64,000 nucleotides of DNA from JADJNW01 sp964526645 (GTDB lineage Bacteria > Bacteroidota > Bacteroidia > Chitinophagales > Saprospiraceae), in the NCBI GenBank assembly GCA_964526645.1, contig CAZGJN010000007.1, positions 1 through 64,000 of the forward strand. The letters are read 5' to 3'. The translations under genes and the position numbers were made by a program. The first letter of the stretch is position 1; every line of letters starts with the position of its first letter. Shown in pieces: positions 8,485 to 17,602 of the stretch. Under the pieces are notes generated by a model. That model was not told the DNA's origin and did not search any database. It worked only from the letters and a program-made list of their open reading frames with translations.

Positions 8485-9339
8485 ATGAAAAAGCAGCTTA
8501 TCCTACTGTTAATGCTATTCTTATGCCTTAGGGCAACTTACGCTTCTGAAAACGTTGACTTTATCACCAACAATTTGACCGAAGTAAAAAAACGCGCAGC
8601 GACGGAAGGCAAACTCTACTTTGTACACTTTACGGCTACCTGGTGTATGCCCTGCCAATGGATGGAAAACAATACGTTCAAAGATCAATCCTTGGTGGAT
8701 TATGTCGCCGATCATTACATCGCCGGTAAAATGGATGTGGATGCAGCGGAAGTGCACAGCCACAAGGAGGCCTTTCAAGTGAAAGCCCTGCCGACTTTAC
8801 TCATTTTTAATTCACAAGGTATTCTACTGACGCGCCTCGAAGCATCGCTCTCTGCTACGGAATTGTTAGAACTCTTATTTCTTTACAATACACCCGAAAA
8901 TAGAGGCAAACAAGTATTGAAAGCAACTTATACAGCGATTGCGGTAGCGAATACAGATAAAATCTCAAGACCGGCACTCATACCCGATGAAGCAACAAAC
9001 GGTAAAAAATTGCCTTCTGAAAAGAATAAGGACGAACCGACTAATGCAGTTACAAAGCCAACCACAAGCAACACACCTACTCAAAGCGCAAGCCCAGCCC
9101 TGTATCGGTACAGCATTCAGATAGGCGTTTTTGCTGAAAAAGCCAATGCGCAGCGCCAGTCCGAGCGCATGAAAACAGAATTTGGTAAAACAGCGATCAT
9201 TCTTGAGGATATTCAAAAAGGAAAAACATTTTATAAAGTTTTTGTAGGAAATTTCGAGAGCGAAGCAGATGCTAATCAATATTTGTTACATTTGAACAAA
9301 CAGGAAGTAAAAGGTTTCGTAAAAAGTATTGAAAATTAG
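8485..9339 (+). CDS. Secreted thioredoxin-like protein with C-terminal SPOR domain
   Basis: The start is the ATG at 8485, six bases after an in-frame TTG. Residues 1-22 form a Sec signal peptide ending TYAS. Residues ~25-140 are a thioredoxin fold with the redox motif TWCMPCQ, so the protein probably reduces or exchanges disulfides in the periplasm. A low-complexity Thr/Lys/Asn/Pro linker (~150-205) leads to a SPOR domain (~208-282, YSIQIGVFAEKANAQ ... FYKVFVGNFESEADAN), a fold that binds denuded septal peptidoglycan. The fusion suggests redox activity targeted to the cell wall or division site, which is inference. It ends two bases before the GTG start of hutI, so the two are co-transcribed. 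Confidence 0.85.
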   Translation: MKKQLILLLMLFLCLRATYASENVDFITNNLTEVKKRAATEGKLYFVHFTATWCMPCQWMENNTFKDQSLVDYVADHYIAGKMDVDAAEVHSHKEAFQVKALPTLLIFNSQGILLTRLEASLSATELLELLFLYNTPENRGKQVLKATYTAIAVANTDKISRPALIPDEATNGKKLPSEKNKDEPTNAVTKPTTSNTPTQSASPALYRYSIQIGVFAEKANAQRQSERMKTEFGKTAIILEDIQKGKTFYKVFVGNFESEADANQYLLHLNKQEVKGFVKSIEN

Positions 9340-9341
9340 CA

Positions 9342-10586
9342 GTGCGTAAACTATTTAAAAATATCAAAACCCTGGTGCAAGTGCGCGATGTGCCGCCTGC
9401 GGTTGTGAAAGGTAGTGCGATGGCGTATTTGCCTGTGATCGAAGATGCTTTTTTACTCATTGAAAATGAACGTATTAGCGATTACGGAAAGATGGATAGC
9501 TGCCCCCATTTCGCCGATGCAGAAATAGACGTAAGTGGTAAGATGATTTTTCCGTGTTGGTGCGATTCGCATACCCATTTGGTGTATGCAGCCAGCCGCG
9601 AAGAAGAATTTGTAGATCGAATCAAAGGTTTGTCTTACGAAGAAATAGCGCGGCGGGGCGGGGGCATTTTGAACTCTGCCAAAAAGTTGAGGGATACCTC
9701 GGCGGAAGTTTTATTGGAACAGGCGTATCAAAGGCTCTTGGAAATCCAACAATACGGCACAGGGGCTGTCGAAATCAAAAGCGGCTATGGACTGACCCTG
9801 GAAAGCGAACTGAAGATGTTGCGCGTCATTCAGCAGCTCAAGTCAAAAACTAAAATGAGTATTAAAGCGACTTTTCTGGGGGCACACGCTTTGCCTTTGG
9901 AATTTAAAAATAATAGAAAAGCCTATATTGAGTTGATTATCAACGAAATGCTACCCGCAGTTGCAGCGGAAAATCTGGCGGATTACATAGATGCTTTTTG
10001 TGAAAAAAATTTTTTCACACCAGCAGAAACGGCTCAAATCATAGAAGCAGGCGAAAAATACGGCTTAAAAGCAAAAATACACACCAACCAGTTTCACTCC
10101 TTAGGCGGAATCGAAGTAGGCGTGCAGCACCGCGCCATCTCTGTGGATCATCTGGAAGTACTGACGGCAGCAGAAATTGAACTTTTGCTAAAAAGCGACA
10201 CAATGCCTACTTTGTTGCCTACGGCACCTTTTTTTCTGAATGATCCGCATGTGCCCCCTGCGCGGGAGATGATTAACGCTGGTCTGCCCCTTGCCCTGGC
10301 AAGTGATTTTAATCCCGGCACCACGCCCTCCGGCAAAATGCCCTTTGTGCTATCACTCGCTTGTATTCGCCTGCGTATGAGCCCTGAAGAAGTCGTCAAT
10401 GCAGCTACTATCAATGGCGCTCGCGCTATGGGATTGGAGGAAAGCCATGGCAGTATTTCTCCAGGAAAATATGCTAACTTCTTCATAACCAAAGAAATAC
10501 CCACTGTTGCTTACTTGCCCTATGCCTTTGGGAGCGATCTTATCCAGCATGTTTTTATCAAAGGCGAAGCTGTATCAAAATATTAA
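9342..10586 (+). CDS. hutI: Imidazolonepropionase
   Basis: Cytoplasmic amidohydrolase that opens imidazolone-propionate to N-formimidoyl-L-glutamate, the third step of histidine degradation. The GTG start at 9342 is chosen because the N-terminus (MRKLFKNIKTLVQV) matches the family and the start sits two bases after the upstream stop. Metal-binding HTH (His77, His79), GAVEIKSGYGLTLESE, FLGAHALP, HTNQFHSLGG, VDHLEVL and LASDFNPGTTPSG are all present; length 414 is standard. Neighbouring formimidoylglutamase-like gene at 7189 would act on its product, but hutH and hutU are not in the window. Confidence 0.96.
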   Translation: MRKLFKNIKTLVQVRDVPPAVVKGSAMAYLPVIEDAFLLIENERISDYGKMDSCPHFADAEIDVSGKMIFPCWCDSHTHLVYAASREEEFVDRIKGLSYEEIARRGGGILNSAKKLRDTSAEVLLEQAYQRLLEIQQYGTGAVEIKSGYGLTLESELKMLRVIQQLKSKTKMSIKATFLGAHALPLEFKNNRKAYIELIINEMLPAVAAENLADYIDAFCEKNFFTPAETAQIIEAGEKYGLKAKIHTNQFHSLGGIEVGVQHRAISVDHLEVLTAAEIELLLKSDTMPTLLPTAPFFLNDPHVPPAREMINAGLPLALASDFNPGTTPSGKMPFVLSLACIRLRMSPEEVVNAATINGARAMGLEESHGSISPGKYANFFITKEIPTVAYLPYAFGSDLIQHVFIKGEAVSKY

Positions 10587-10651
10587 AAAACAGAATTCTG
10601 TACTTTTGAAGCTTATTCTGACGTTGATAACGCGTAACGCAGGATGTTTTT

Positions 10652-10684
10652 TTTGTCAGACCGGGTTTTTTATGCTTATTTTTG
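10652..10684 (+). promoter_or_regulatory. Bacteroidota-type promoter for the SprB-repeat gene
   Basis: TTTG at 10652-10655, a 21-base spacer and TATTTTTG at 10677-10684 fit the TTTG-N19-21-TAnnTTTG consensus exactly. The predicted transcript would have a leader of about 250 bases before the ATG at 10943. Confidence 0.5.
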
Positions 10685-10794
10685 CCGCTTCTAAAAATCT
10701 AAGTACAATGACGAGTTTGGAAGATAAGTAGTCGAGCAGTTTGATTGGCAATAGGTGAAAACTAAAAATCAATGCTTTAAAAAGCACTTAAACT

Positions 10795-10813
10795 AATGTA
10801 CTGATTTGCCAAT
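10795..10813 (-). repeat. Dispersed intergenic repeat core, reverse copy
   Basis: On the minus strand this reads ATTGGCAAATCAGTACATT, one mismatch from the copy at 38451-38468. Other copies are near 17147, 17174, 22840-22938, 38388-38471 and 54628. Confidence 0.5.
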
Positions 10814-10942
10814 AAACTGATATAATCGTAAAACAATAATCAAGTAGCATTTTATTTAAAAAATAAGCCCTATCATAAATTGGAGCAAATGCTTATAACG
10901 AAAAACTATATAACATCAGAATTTTTCATAATCCGTAGGAAC

Positions 10943-13900
10943 ATGGTAAAATACATTCTCCCAATTGCCTTATTTTTTTTCGCCTTAGCTGGATTGCAAG
11001 CGCAACGGCCTTCCGCTACACAGATCAATGGCAGGCTTGGCAATCCTTCTCCCTCCAGAACGCCGCTGGATTGCAATGACGCTGGTACGATTCGCTTCGG
11101 GCAGTTTGTCGGGCAAAGCAACGACATTACACTCGATACGGTTTATTTGTGTTTTGGTGACAGCCTGGAGATCCTCCACGATGGCAATGCCGATTTTAGT
11201 GGCGATCCCATCCCGAATACACCCTCGGGTATTGGGTATGTTTTTTATGATTGCCGCCCGACGATCGCGGGCCCGGATTTGGCTACTATTTTGACCGACC
11301 CTTGTGTAAATGACACGGACCCCATCCTCGTCAATGGTACGCCGATTTCCCAGGGTAGTTTTAATGTTTGGGTAGCAACTGAGCAACAAAATGGAAATAT
11401 CACCTTTGCCAACGATGGCTTTTTGCAAGCTGCTTTTAACAATGGAACGCCTAAGCCAATTTTATTTTGGTTTGCACCGATTACACTTGATGATTTTGCG
11501 ACGCAAGGCTTTGAAAATGGCGGCTCCTGCGTGGATGTGAGTGTTCAGGAAGCGTTTGCTGTGGTGTATTTGAATAGGATTCAGGCAACCAATATTGTCA
11601 CGAATGGGACGGCAACGGGTTGTGGTGGCTCTTTTGTCATTACAGGTGGTTTGCCAGAGTTTGACTTACTGCGCCGCTATCGGGTGGATATTTCCTTGGT
11701 GACGGATCCAAGTATCAAGGGCAGAACGGAAAATGTCCTTTCGCATGGCAATATGATTGACTTTTTTGTGCCGCAACCTGGTGTGTACAACATAACTATC
11801 GAAGATGGCAAAAGCTGTAGCGCCGCTTTCCAGGTGGATATGAGTGCTTGCGAAGCGGTCACCTTTCAGCTACCTGCGGTCAGTGCGCTTCCGGGTGATA
11901 AGGTTTGTATGGATGTAACCGTGCAAGATTTTACGGATGTGGCGAGTATGCAATTTTCCATCAATTGGAATCCGACTATTCTCCAATTTGATGAAGTCAG
12001 AAATTTCAACCCTAGCTTACCAGGCTTGGGAACAGATGCTTTTAACCAACCAACCCCAGGCAAACTCACTTTTTCCTGGTTTGAAGCCACCTCACAGGGC
12101 ATTACCTTACCGGATAGTGCTTCTATTTTTGAAATATGCTTTGATGTGATCGGCGCGATTGGGGATTTGAGTCTGGTAGAATTTTCAGATGACCCCCTGG
12201 CGATTGAAATTGGCAATCCTAATCAGGTGCGGCTTGGCTTTGTTGGCTTGAACGGCGTCGTGAGCCTCGGCAATAGCGTTTTGATTCCGGTATTGACCCA
12301 GGATAGCGTGAGTTGCCCCAACACAACGGATGGCTCGTTTCAATTGACTATGTTTGGAGGTACGCCGCCTTATGCTTTCCGCTATCGCACGATCAACCCT
12401 AATGGACCGCTCAATGGCCCTTTTGCAATCAACAACGCTGGAGGTAGTTTTACTGTAAACAACCTAACCGCAGGGCGTTATGAAGTCACGATCAATGATT
12501 CAGCGCTGCCAACTGCCAATACGTTGACCGATACCATAGAAGTTTTTAGAGCACCTTTGATAGGTATTTCGCTATTACCCACCCAGCCGGCTTGTTTTGG
12601 TGATAGTACCGGCGCAGTGCGGGCAATAGTAGATGTAGAAGGCGTAGAACTAACCAATCCTGAAAACCAGTTTACCTTTAGCTGGAATGTGCCCACTGCC
12701 GGCAATGTATCTCAACTGACGAATATCCCATTTGGCAATTATGCCGTGACGATCACCAGTGCCGATGGTTGTACGGCTACCGCGAGCTTGTCGCTTTCGC
12801 AACCACCGCGTATCAATATCACTGAAAATATAACCAATGCTACTTGCTCTGGCGCGGAAAACGGAGCTGTTTCGGTAACCGTCGCTGGCGGCAGAACGGC
12901 AAGCGGAAATTATACTTTCAACTGGAGTAGCCAAGCTGTGCCAATCGTCGCTGCTAATTCACAGCAAACAAACTTAAATCCAGGTACTTATACCCTAACT
13001 GTAACAGATGATAATAGCTGCGAAGCTGTTGAAACCTATATCGTCGGTGCAACGAAAACGCTTTCTATTCAAATTTTAGACACAAGCAGCGTAACTTGTA
13101 CAGGTGCAAATGACGGACAGATCAGCGTGCGAGGAGTTACCACAGGACCAGGTCAAGCCTTGCCTTATTCCTTCAACTGGTCGGGTCCAGGTACCATTAC
13201 ACCCAATAACACGCCTACAGAAAGCACCATCAATAACCTGGTAGCAGGAACATATACTTTAAGAATGGTGGATAGCGATCCGCAGGGCTGCGAGGTGAGC
13301 GCTACTTTCAATATTGTAGAACCGGCGCCGCTTAGTATTGCTTTAGTAGAACAAATCAATGAAACTTGCGTAATAGGCAATGACGGAAGAGTTGTGGTAG
13401 CAGTCACGGGTGGGGTATTTCCCTACACTTATGCTTGGTCGAATGGGCAAACAGATTCCATCGCGGTTAATCTCTCGGCGGGGAATTATACGCTGGAAGT
13501 ATCGGATGCGAATAACTGTACGAGCACTTTTGATGTGACAATCATGGCACCGACACCGCCAACGATTAATCCCATTCAAGCGGATACCGTAAGTTGCCCG
13601 AATAGTACAGATGGCGCTTTGACGGTGACGGCTGTCGCTACCGGCGCACCCATCAGCGGCTTTAGCTGGAGCAATGGGCAGAGTGGTCAGACTATCACAA
13701 ATTTGAGTCCAGGTACTTATTTTGTGACCGTCACGGCTCAAGATGGTTGTACTAATGTTGATTCTGCCTTCGTGGTATCTCCTGGGCCAGTTGTGTTAGA
13801 TAGTATTGTTGCTACTTCGCCTACCTGTACTGGCTTTGACAATGGTAGAGTAACCGTTCATGTGAGTGGCGGCACGGCACCTTACAGATACATTTGGGCA

Positions 13901-15571
13901 AATACACCTGCAAATGATACCTTGACAACTAATGTCTATCCTGGTTTGACGGCAGGAACCTATCAAGTAACCATTGTGGATAATAATAACTGTCAACCCT
14001 TGACGGCTTCCGCCACAGTGACTGACCCACCGAGTATTCAAATTACTTTTAGTGATATTGAAAGCACCAGTTGTTTTGAAAACACCTGCGATGGTAGTGC
14101 TACCGCCGCGGCTTTGTATAGCGATGGCACTTCAGGCACTTTTATTTTTAGTTGGCAATCGGGAGAAGTGGAGCCTAATGTGAGCAGTTCAACCGCCAAC
14201 CAGCTGTGCCCTGGCGACCAAGTAGTGGTGGCTACCGATGCGAATAACTGTTTTGGCATTGATACTATTAATATCCCAAGTCCTCCGGCTATCAATATAC
14301 TGGTGGATGTATCGCCCGTCACTTGTTTTGGTTTTGCAGATGGTTCTATTACACTGAATCCTTCAGGGGGTACTCCTCCTTTTAGCTTCCTTTGGTTGGA
14401 AACAAACGAAACAACAGAGACCAGCAGCAATTTGGCAGCAGGTGTTTATAACGCCGTCATTACGGATGGAAATGGTTGTACCAAAACGCAAATTGTAGAT
14501 TTGGTCGAGCCTGCTGAGCTTCAGTTAACGCTGGATTTAGTCAATACAACCCAGTCTGTCACTTGCAATGGCGATACGGATGGTATTATAACCGTGGTGT
14601 ATAATTCCGCAGATCCGATTAATCCACTTGGACCCATGCCTTTCACCTGGTCGGGTGGGGTAGCGCCTGCTTCTTCGCAACAGGCAACCAATTTGGCGCC
14701 AGGTACTTACGGTGTTACCATTACAGATGTAAAAGGCTGTACCGATACCCTTTCCTATACCATTCTCAATCCTGCGCCCATCATTGCCGTTATTGCTGAT
14801 CCTGAAGATCCGCGCTGTTTTGGCGAATCTACCCTAATTATGATTGATACGGTTTATGGTGGCGTTGGTGCCAGTTTATTTGATTATACCTATCAGGTGG
14901 ACAATAACGGTTTGCTGTTTACGCCAGACCAACCGGCTACGGTGTTTGCAGGTACGCATATTGTTTCGATTGAAGATTTGGCAGGTTGCGTCTTGTCGGA
15001 TACTTTAGAAATTAATCAGCCTGCTGAAATTCAGGTGCTTTTCAATCCCACAGAAGTGGAAGTAGAATTGGGCGATTCTACTATTTTGCAACCGGCAATC
15101 AGCGCTTCCTTGCCGATTCAGACTTTCGCCTGGAGCCCTGGTGAGTTTTTATCTGCTACAAATATTCAAAATCCACAAGTGAATCCGCTGCGTTCTACGA
15201 ATTATACCCTCACCGTAACGGATGTGAATGGCTGCACGGGTGTGGGTACAGTGCTGATAGATGTGGATTTCAATCGGAATATTTATCTGCCGAACGTTTT
15301 TTCTCCGAATGGAGATGGACCGAATGATGAATTCAGGATTTTTGCCTGCACAGGGGTGGATAAAATTAATTCCGTCCGGATATTCGATCGCTGGGGAAGT
15401 TTAATGTTTGAAAGAGGCGAGATGCTACCGGAATGTTCAGGTACGCCACTTTGGGACGGCAGTTTCCGAAGCAAACCAGCTAATCCGGGTGTCTATGTGT
15501 ATGTAATTGAAGTGGCTTTTAAAGATGGTGTGGAACTGATTTATAGAGGGGATGTCACTTTGGTTAGATAA
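10943..15571 (+). CDS. Giant SprB-repeat, cohesin-domain T9SS cargo protein
   Basis: A 1542-residue cell-surface protein. The ATG at 10943 is preferred over an in-frame TTG at 10880 because an AGGA site precedes it and a signal peptide (MVKYILPIALFFFALAGLQAQ) follows at once. After an N-terminal region, residues ~305-444 look like a cohesin-type domain (PGDKVCMDVTVQDF, SMQFSINWNPTILQFDEV). Residues ~450-1370 hold about eleven SprB-like repeats, each with a pattern C-x-G-x2-DG, GG-x-PPY, AGTYxVTVTDxNGC. A last PKD-like repeat precedes the C-terminal type B sorting domain (~1446-1542: YLPNVFSPNGDG, IFDRWGSLMFERG, LWDGSF, PGVYVYVIE). It should be exported by Sec, then by T9SS, and attached to or released from the surface. 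SprB itself is a gliding adhesin; that role here is inference. Confidence 0.9.
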   Translation: MVKYILPIALFFFALAGLQAQRPSATQINGRLGNPSPSRTPLDCNDAGTIRFGQFVGQSNDITLDTVYLCFGDSLEILHDGNADFSGDPIPNTPSGIGYVFYDCRPTIAGPDLATILTDPCVNDTDPILVNGTPISQGSFNVWVATEQQNGNITFANDGFLQAAFNNGTPKPILFWFAPITLDDFATQGFENGGSCVDVSVQEAFAVVYLNRIQATNIVTNGTATGCGGSFVITGGLPEFDLLRRYRVDISLVTDPSIKGRTENVLSHGNMIDFFVPQPGVYNITIEDGKSCSAAFQVDMSACEAVTFQLPAVSALPGDKVCMDVTVQDFTDVASMQFSINWNPTILQFDEVRNFNPSLPGLGTDAFNQPTPGKLTFSWFEATSQGITLPDSASIFEICFDVIGAIGDLSLVEFSDDPLAIEIGNPNQVRLGFVGLNGVVSLGNSVLIPVLTQDSVSCPNTTDGSFQLTMFGGTPPYAFRYRTINPNGPLNGPFAINNAGGSFTVNNLTAGRYEVTINDSALPTANTLTDTIEVFRAPLIGISLLPTQPACFGDSTGAVRAIVDVEGVELTNPENQFTFSWNVPTAGNVSQLTNIPFGNYAVTITSADGCTATASLSLSQPPRINITENITNATCSGAENGAVSVTVAGGRTASGNYTFNWSSQAVPIVAANSQQTNLNPGTYTLTVTDDNSCEAVETYIVGATKTLSIQILDTSSVTCTGANDGQISVRGVTTGPGQALPYSFNWSGPGTITPNNTPTESTINNLVAGTYTLRMVDSDPQGCEVSATFNIVEPAPLSIALVEQINETCVIGNDGRVVVAVTGGVFPYTYAWSNGQTDSIAVNLSAGNYTLEVSDANNCTSTFDVTIMAPTPPTINPIQADTVSCPNSTDGALTVTAVATGAPISGFSWSNGQSGQTITNLSPGTYFVTVTAQDGCTNVDSAFVVSPGPVVLDSIVATSPTCTGFDNGRVTVHVSGGTAPYRYIWANTPANDTLTTNVYPGLTAGTYQVTIVDNNNCQPLTASATVTDPPSIQITFSDIESTSCFENTCDGSATAAALYSDGTSGTFIFSWQSGEVEPNVSSSTANQLCPGDQVVVATDANNCFGIDTINIPSPPAINILVDVSPVTCFGFADGSITLNPSGGTPPFSFLWLETNETTETSSNLAAGVYNAVITDGNGCTKTQIVDLVEPAELQLTLDLVNTTQSVTCNGDTDGIITVVYNSADPINPLGPMPFTWSGGVAPASSQQATNLAPGTYGVTITDVKGCTDTLSYTILNPAPIIAVIADPEDPRCFGESTLIMIDTVYGGVGASLFDYTYQVDNNGLLFTPDQPATVFAGTHIVSIEDLAGCVLSDTLEINQPAEIQVLFNPTEVEVELGDSTILQPAISASLPIQTFAWSPGEFLSATNIQNPQVNPLRSTNYTLTVTDVNGCTGVGTVLIDVDFNRNIYLPNVFSPNGDGPNDEFRIFACTGVDKINSVRIFDRWGSLMFERGEMLPECSGTPLWDGSFRSKPANPGVYVYVIEVAFKDGVELIYRGDVTLVR

Positions 15572-15685
15572 GAAAAGATAGGTAATGCCAAATTTGAAAG
15601 GAGAAGTCGTACGTATGAAAAAATAAATAATTGTCAATCAGCTCATTGTAAATTTAGTTGTTTGATAAAGATTTTAGAATCCTAT

Positions 15686-15718
15686 AAGTCTGGCACATTT
15701 TAGAAATGCGCCAGACTT
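15686..15718. repeat. Long inverted repeat after the SprB-repeat gene
   Basis: AAGTCTGGC (15686-15694) pairs perfectly with GCCAGACTT (15710-15718), and after one mismatch CATTT pairs with AAATG inside. No T tract follows, so it may be an RNA 3'-end structure rather than a terminator. Confidence 0.5.
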
Positions 15719-15751
15719 GATTATAAAGTTTAATTGAAAATTGGCATAACC

Positions 15752-15796
15752 AAAAGACCTGACAGGATTTTTAATAGCTGACAGGTCTTTTTTTTT
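15752..15796. terminator. Bidirectional intrinsic terminator
   Basis: AAAAGACCTG (15752-15761) pairs with CAGGTCTTTT (15782-15791), with CAG/CTG pairing inside, flanked by A and T runs on the two strands. It sits between convergent genes and touches the minus-strand stop codon at 15795-15797. Confidence 0.75.
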
Positions 15797-17021
15797 AGCG
15801 CATAATGGTCACACTGCCTGCCACCACTTTTTCCTCTCCCTGGCAAATGTATCGAATCCGATATAGCATCACACCAGAATTGACGGCTTGTCCATTAGCA
15901 GCACCATCCCACTGCACAAATGGATCATTAGTAGCAAAAACCCGCCCGCCCCAGCGATCAAAAATTTCAAAAGAAATCAATTGCTGAAACGCAAAAGGGT
16001 TGCTAATACCAAAGGTCTCGTTTAGCCCATCACCATTTGGGGTGAAAGCTTTCGGCAAGAAGATCGTATTACAATCCAAGCTATTTGGATCCACTACATT
16101 GAGTCGAATGGTATCCGTAGCAACGCATGGCGAAATATTGTCGTAAAAAGAGATTTTATAAACAATAGAACCCGCCTGAGTAGGCGTAATGAGGGGATTG
16201 GCCACCACAGGCGGCACGACACCATCCAGAGGTTCCCAGCTAAAACTACTGGCACAGGTGGTAGGGACGTTAATCTGAACAGAACTGCCCAGAAAGAGAA
16301 GCGTATCCCTATTTTGGATCATATCCGGCGCAGCGTACAGTTCTCTTGCTTCTTTTTCGGTTAGAGCGCGATTGTACACCCTAAATTCATCAATCAAACC
16401 TGCAAAACTGGTTTCATTACTGCTTCGGCATTCGCTGCTGCCCAGCACGAGGGGGCCATCATTCAAAATATTGATGCGGCTATTGGTAAATAGTTCTCGA
16501 ACCAACTTGCCATTGATATGCAGGCTTACTTTAGTGCCCTGGCGAATAAGCGTGAGCTGATACCAACAGGCATTGTCATCGAGCTTTTGGATAAAGGTGA
16601 CACTTTTGCTCTGGTCTTCGCCCAAAAAGCAATTGATCGTACGGGTTTGGGGTACATATCGAATATAAAACGCATTTTCTGTTTTGCAATCGCTGCTTCG
16701 CTTTGAAAGTAAATAACGTGTAGCCGACGTAATCGTCGCTTTAAAGTAAAAACTAACGGTAAAATCTTCTGTATCAAATTCTTGTATGAGTGGACCCAAG
16801 TAAGAAACCTTATCGTCAATGCCATCCAGGAAAAGCGCGCCACCCGAAATACCACAAGCAAAAGAAGGATCGCCGGATTGCACCCCTGCATTGGCGGTAT
16901 TTCCAGTGACATCGGCATAACTACTATTGAAAGGATAATAAGCCACTAAGCCCACTGTAGTTTGCGCTTTTGTTAGGGACAAGCAAAGGCACGAAAAGAA
17001 CAAGATCAACAAGTTTTTCAT
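15795..17021 (-). CDS. LamG-domain protein with type B T9SS sorting domain
   Basis: A 408-residue secreted protein. I use the ATG at 17021 because MKNLLILFFSCLCLSLTKAQ is a textbook signal peptide; the ATG at 17036 is an alternative and the longer frame upstream is not protein-like. Residues ~22-235 form a concanavalin-type LamG fold (GLVAYYPFNSSYAD, FTVSFYFKA, LHINGKLVRELF, FAGLIDEFRVYNRALTEKEARELY) that binds carbohydrate or calcium in relatives. A PKD-like segment (~240-320) leads to the T9SS type B C-terminal domain (IFLPKAFTPNGDGLNETF, FEIFDRWGGRVF, QWDGAANGQ, SGVMLYRIRY). A paralogue lacking the sorting domain lies at 17603. Confidence 0.88.
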   Translation of the reverse strand: MKNLLILFFSCLCLSLTKAQTTVGLVAYYPFNSSYADVTGNTANAGVQSGDPSFACGISGGALFLDGIDDKVSYLGPLIQEFDTEDFTVSFYFKATITSATRYLLSKRSSDCKTENAFYIRYVPQTRTINCFLGEDQSKSVTFIQKLDDNACWYQLTLIRQGTKVSLHINGKLVRELFTNSRINILNDGPLVLGSSECRSSNETSFAGLIDEFRVYNRALTEKEARELYAAPDMIQNRDTLLFLGSSVQINVPTTCASSFSWEPLDGVVPPVVANPLITPTQAGSIVYKISFYDNISPCVATDTIRLNVVDPNSLDCNTIFLPKAFTPNGDGLNETFGISNPFAFQQLISFEIFDRWGGRVFATNDPFVQWDGAANGQAVNSGVMLYRIRYICQGEEKVVAGSVTIMR

Positions 17022-17145
17022 AGAATCAGAAGGCATTAAAGATTTTTCTATTGGTAAGTATCGCATTGTGAAACATTTGATTATTTGCCATTTACCAAAA
17101 TTGCTTGCAAGCAGCGCCTGATTTTGATTAGAATAAGCTAAGTTG

Positions 17146-17187
17146 ACTGACTTGCCAATAGCTGGGCTCAAGAAAATCAGCACATTG
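17146..17187. repeat. Dispersed repeat cores in inverted pair
   Basis: AAATCAGCACATTG (17174-17187) is a direct copy of the core of the intergenic repeat, and 17147-17159 on the opposite strand reads ATTGGCAAGTCAG, a partial reverse copy. They lie in the 253-base gap between the LamG gene and ybaB. Confidence 0.45.
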
Positions 17188-17274
17188 ACTCATCTGAACA
17201 GGTGCTTAAAAAAGAAAAAGACCAAGCCATATCGGCAGGGCATACCTTTAAACGCTCGCAGCGGTACAATATTT

Positions 17275-17595
17275 TTATTTGCCAAAAAGATTGGATAAAT
17301 CGCCAAGGCCGGGAGGCATTATTTTTTTCAATAGCTGCTGGGTTTCTTCTGCTTCTTTTTTGGCGGCGAGCTCTAATGCTCGATTGACGGCTACTGCTAT
17401 TAAATCTTCCACTTGCTCTACATCTTCCCAATCGAGTGCTGCTTTATTAATCGAAACATTGAGGATTTGGCGCTTCGCGTTGGCTATGATTCTTACAGCT
17501 CCTTCGCCGGCTTCTGCTTCTATTCTGATCGTTGCCAAATGTTCTTGCATTTCTTTTTGGCGCGCTTCCACATCTCCGAAAAGGTCTCCAAACAT
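17275..17595 (-). CDS. YbaB/EbfC nucleoid-associated protein
   Basis: Small DNA-binding protein of 106 residues that forms dimers on the nucleoid. It begins MFGDLFGDVEARQKEMQEHL, has a long N-terminal helix, a central sheet with AEAGEGAVRIIANAKRQILNVSINK, and a C-terminal helix (EDLIAVAVNRALELAAKKEAEE). Usual partners recR and dnaX are not nearby. A TATCTTTG -7 box at 17640-17647 lies inside the 3' end of the upstream LamG-like gene, so ybaB probably has its own promoter. Confidence 0.9.
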   Translation of the reverse strand: MFGDLFGDVEARQKEMQEHLATIRIEAEAGEGAVRIIANAKRQILNVSINKAALDWEDVEQVEDLIAVAVNRALELAAKKEAEETQQLLKKIMPPGLGDLSNLFGK

Positions 17596-17602
17596 AGATT
17601 TT

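Larger units (their letters stand above)
10587..10942. other. Long leader region before the SprB-repeat gene
   Basis: A 356-base region with a good Bacteroidota promoter at 10652-10684, a reverse copy of the dispersed repeat at 10795-10813, and an AGGA ribosome-binding site just before the ATG at 10943. A seven-codon frame (MTSLEDK, 10708-10731) follows the promoter but there is no further sign that it is translated. Confidence 0.45.

Noticed and set aside
17177..17431. 84-codon minus-strand frame covering the ybaB 3' end
   Set aside because: It is out of frame with ybaB, rich in Arg/Ser, and covers the conserved ybaB tail; the real gene is the YbaB frame.
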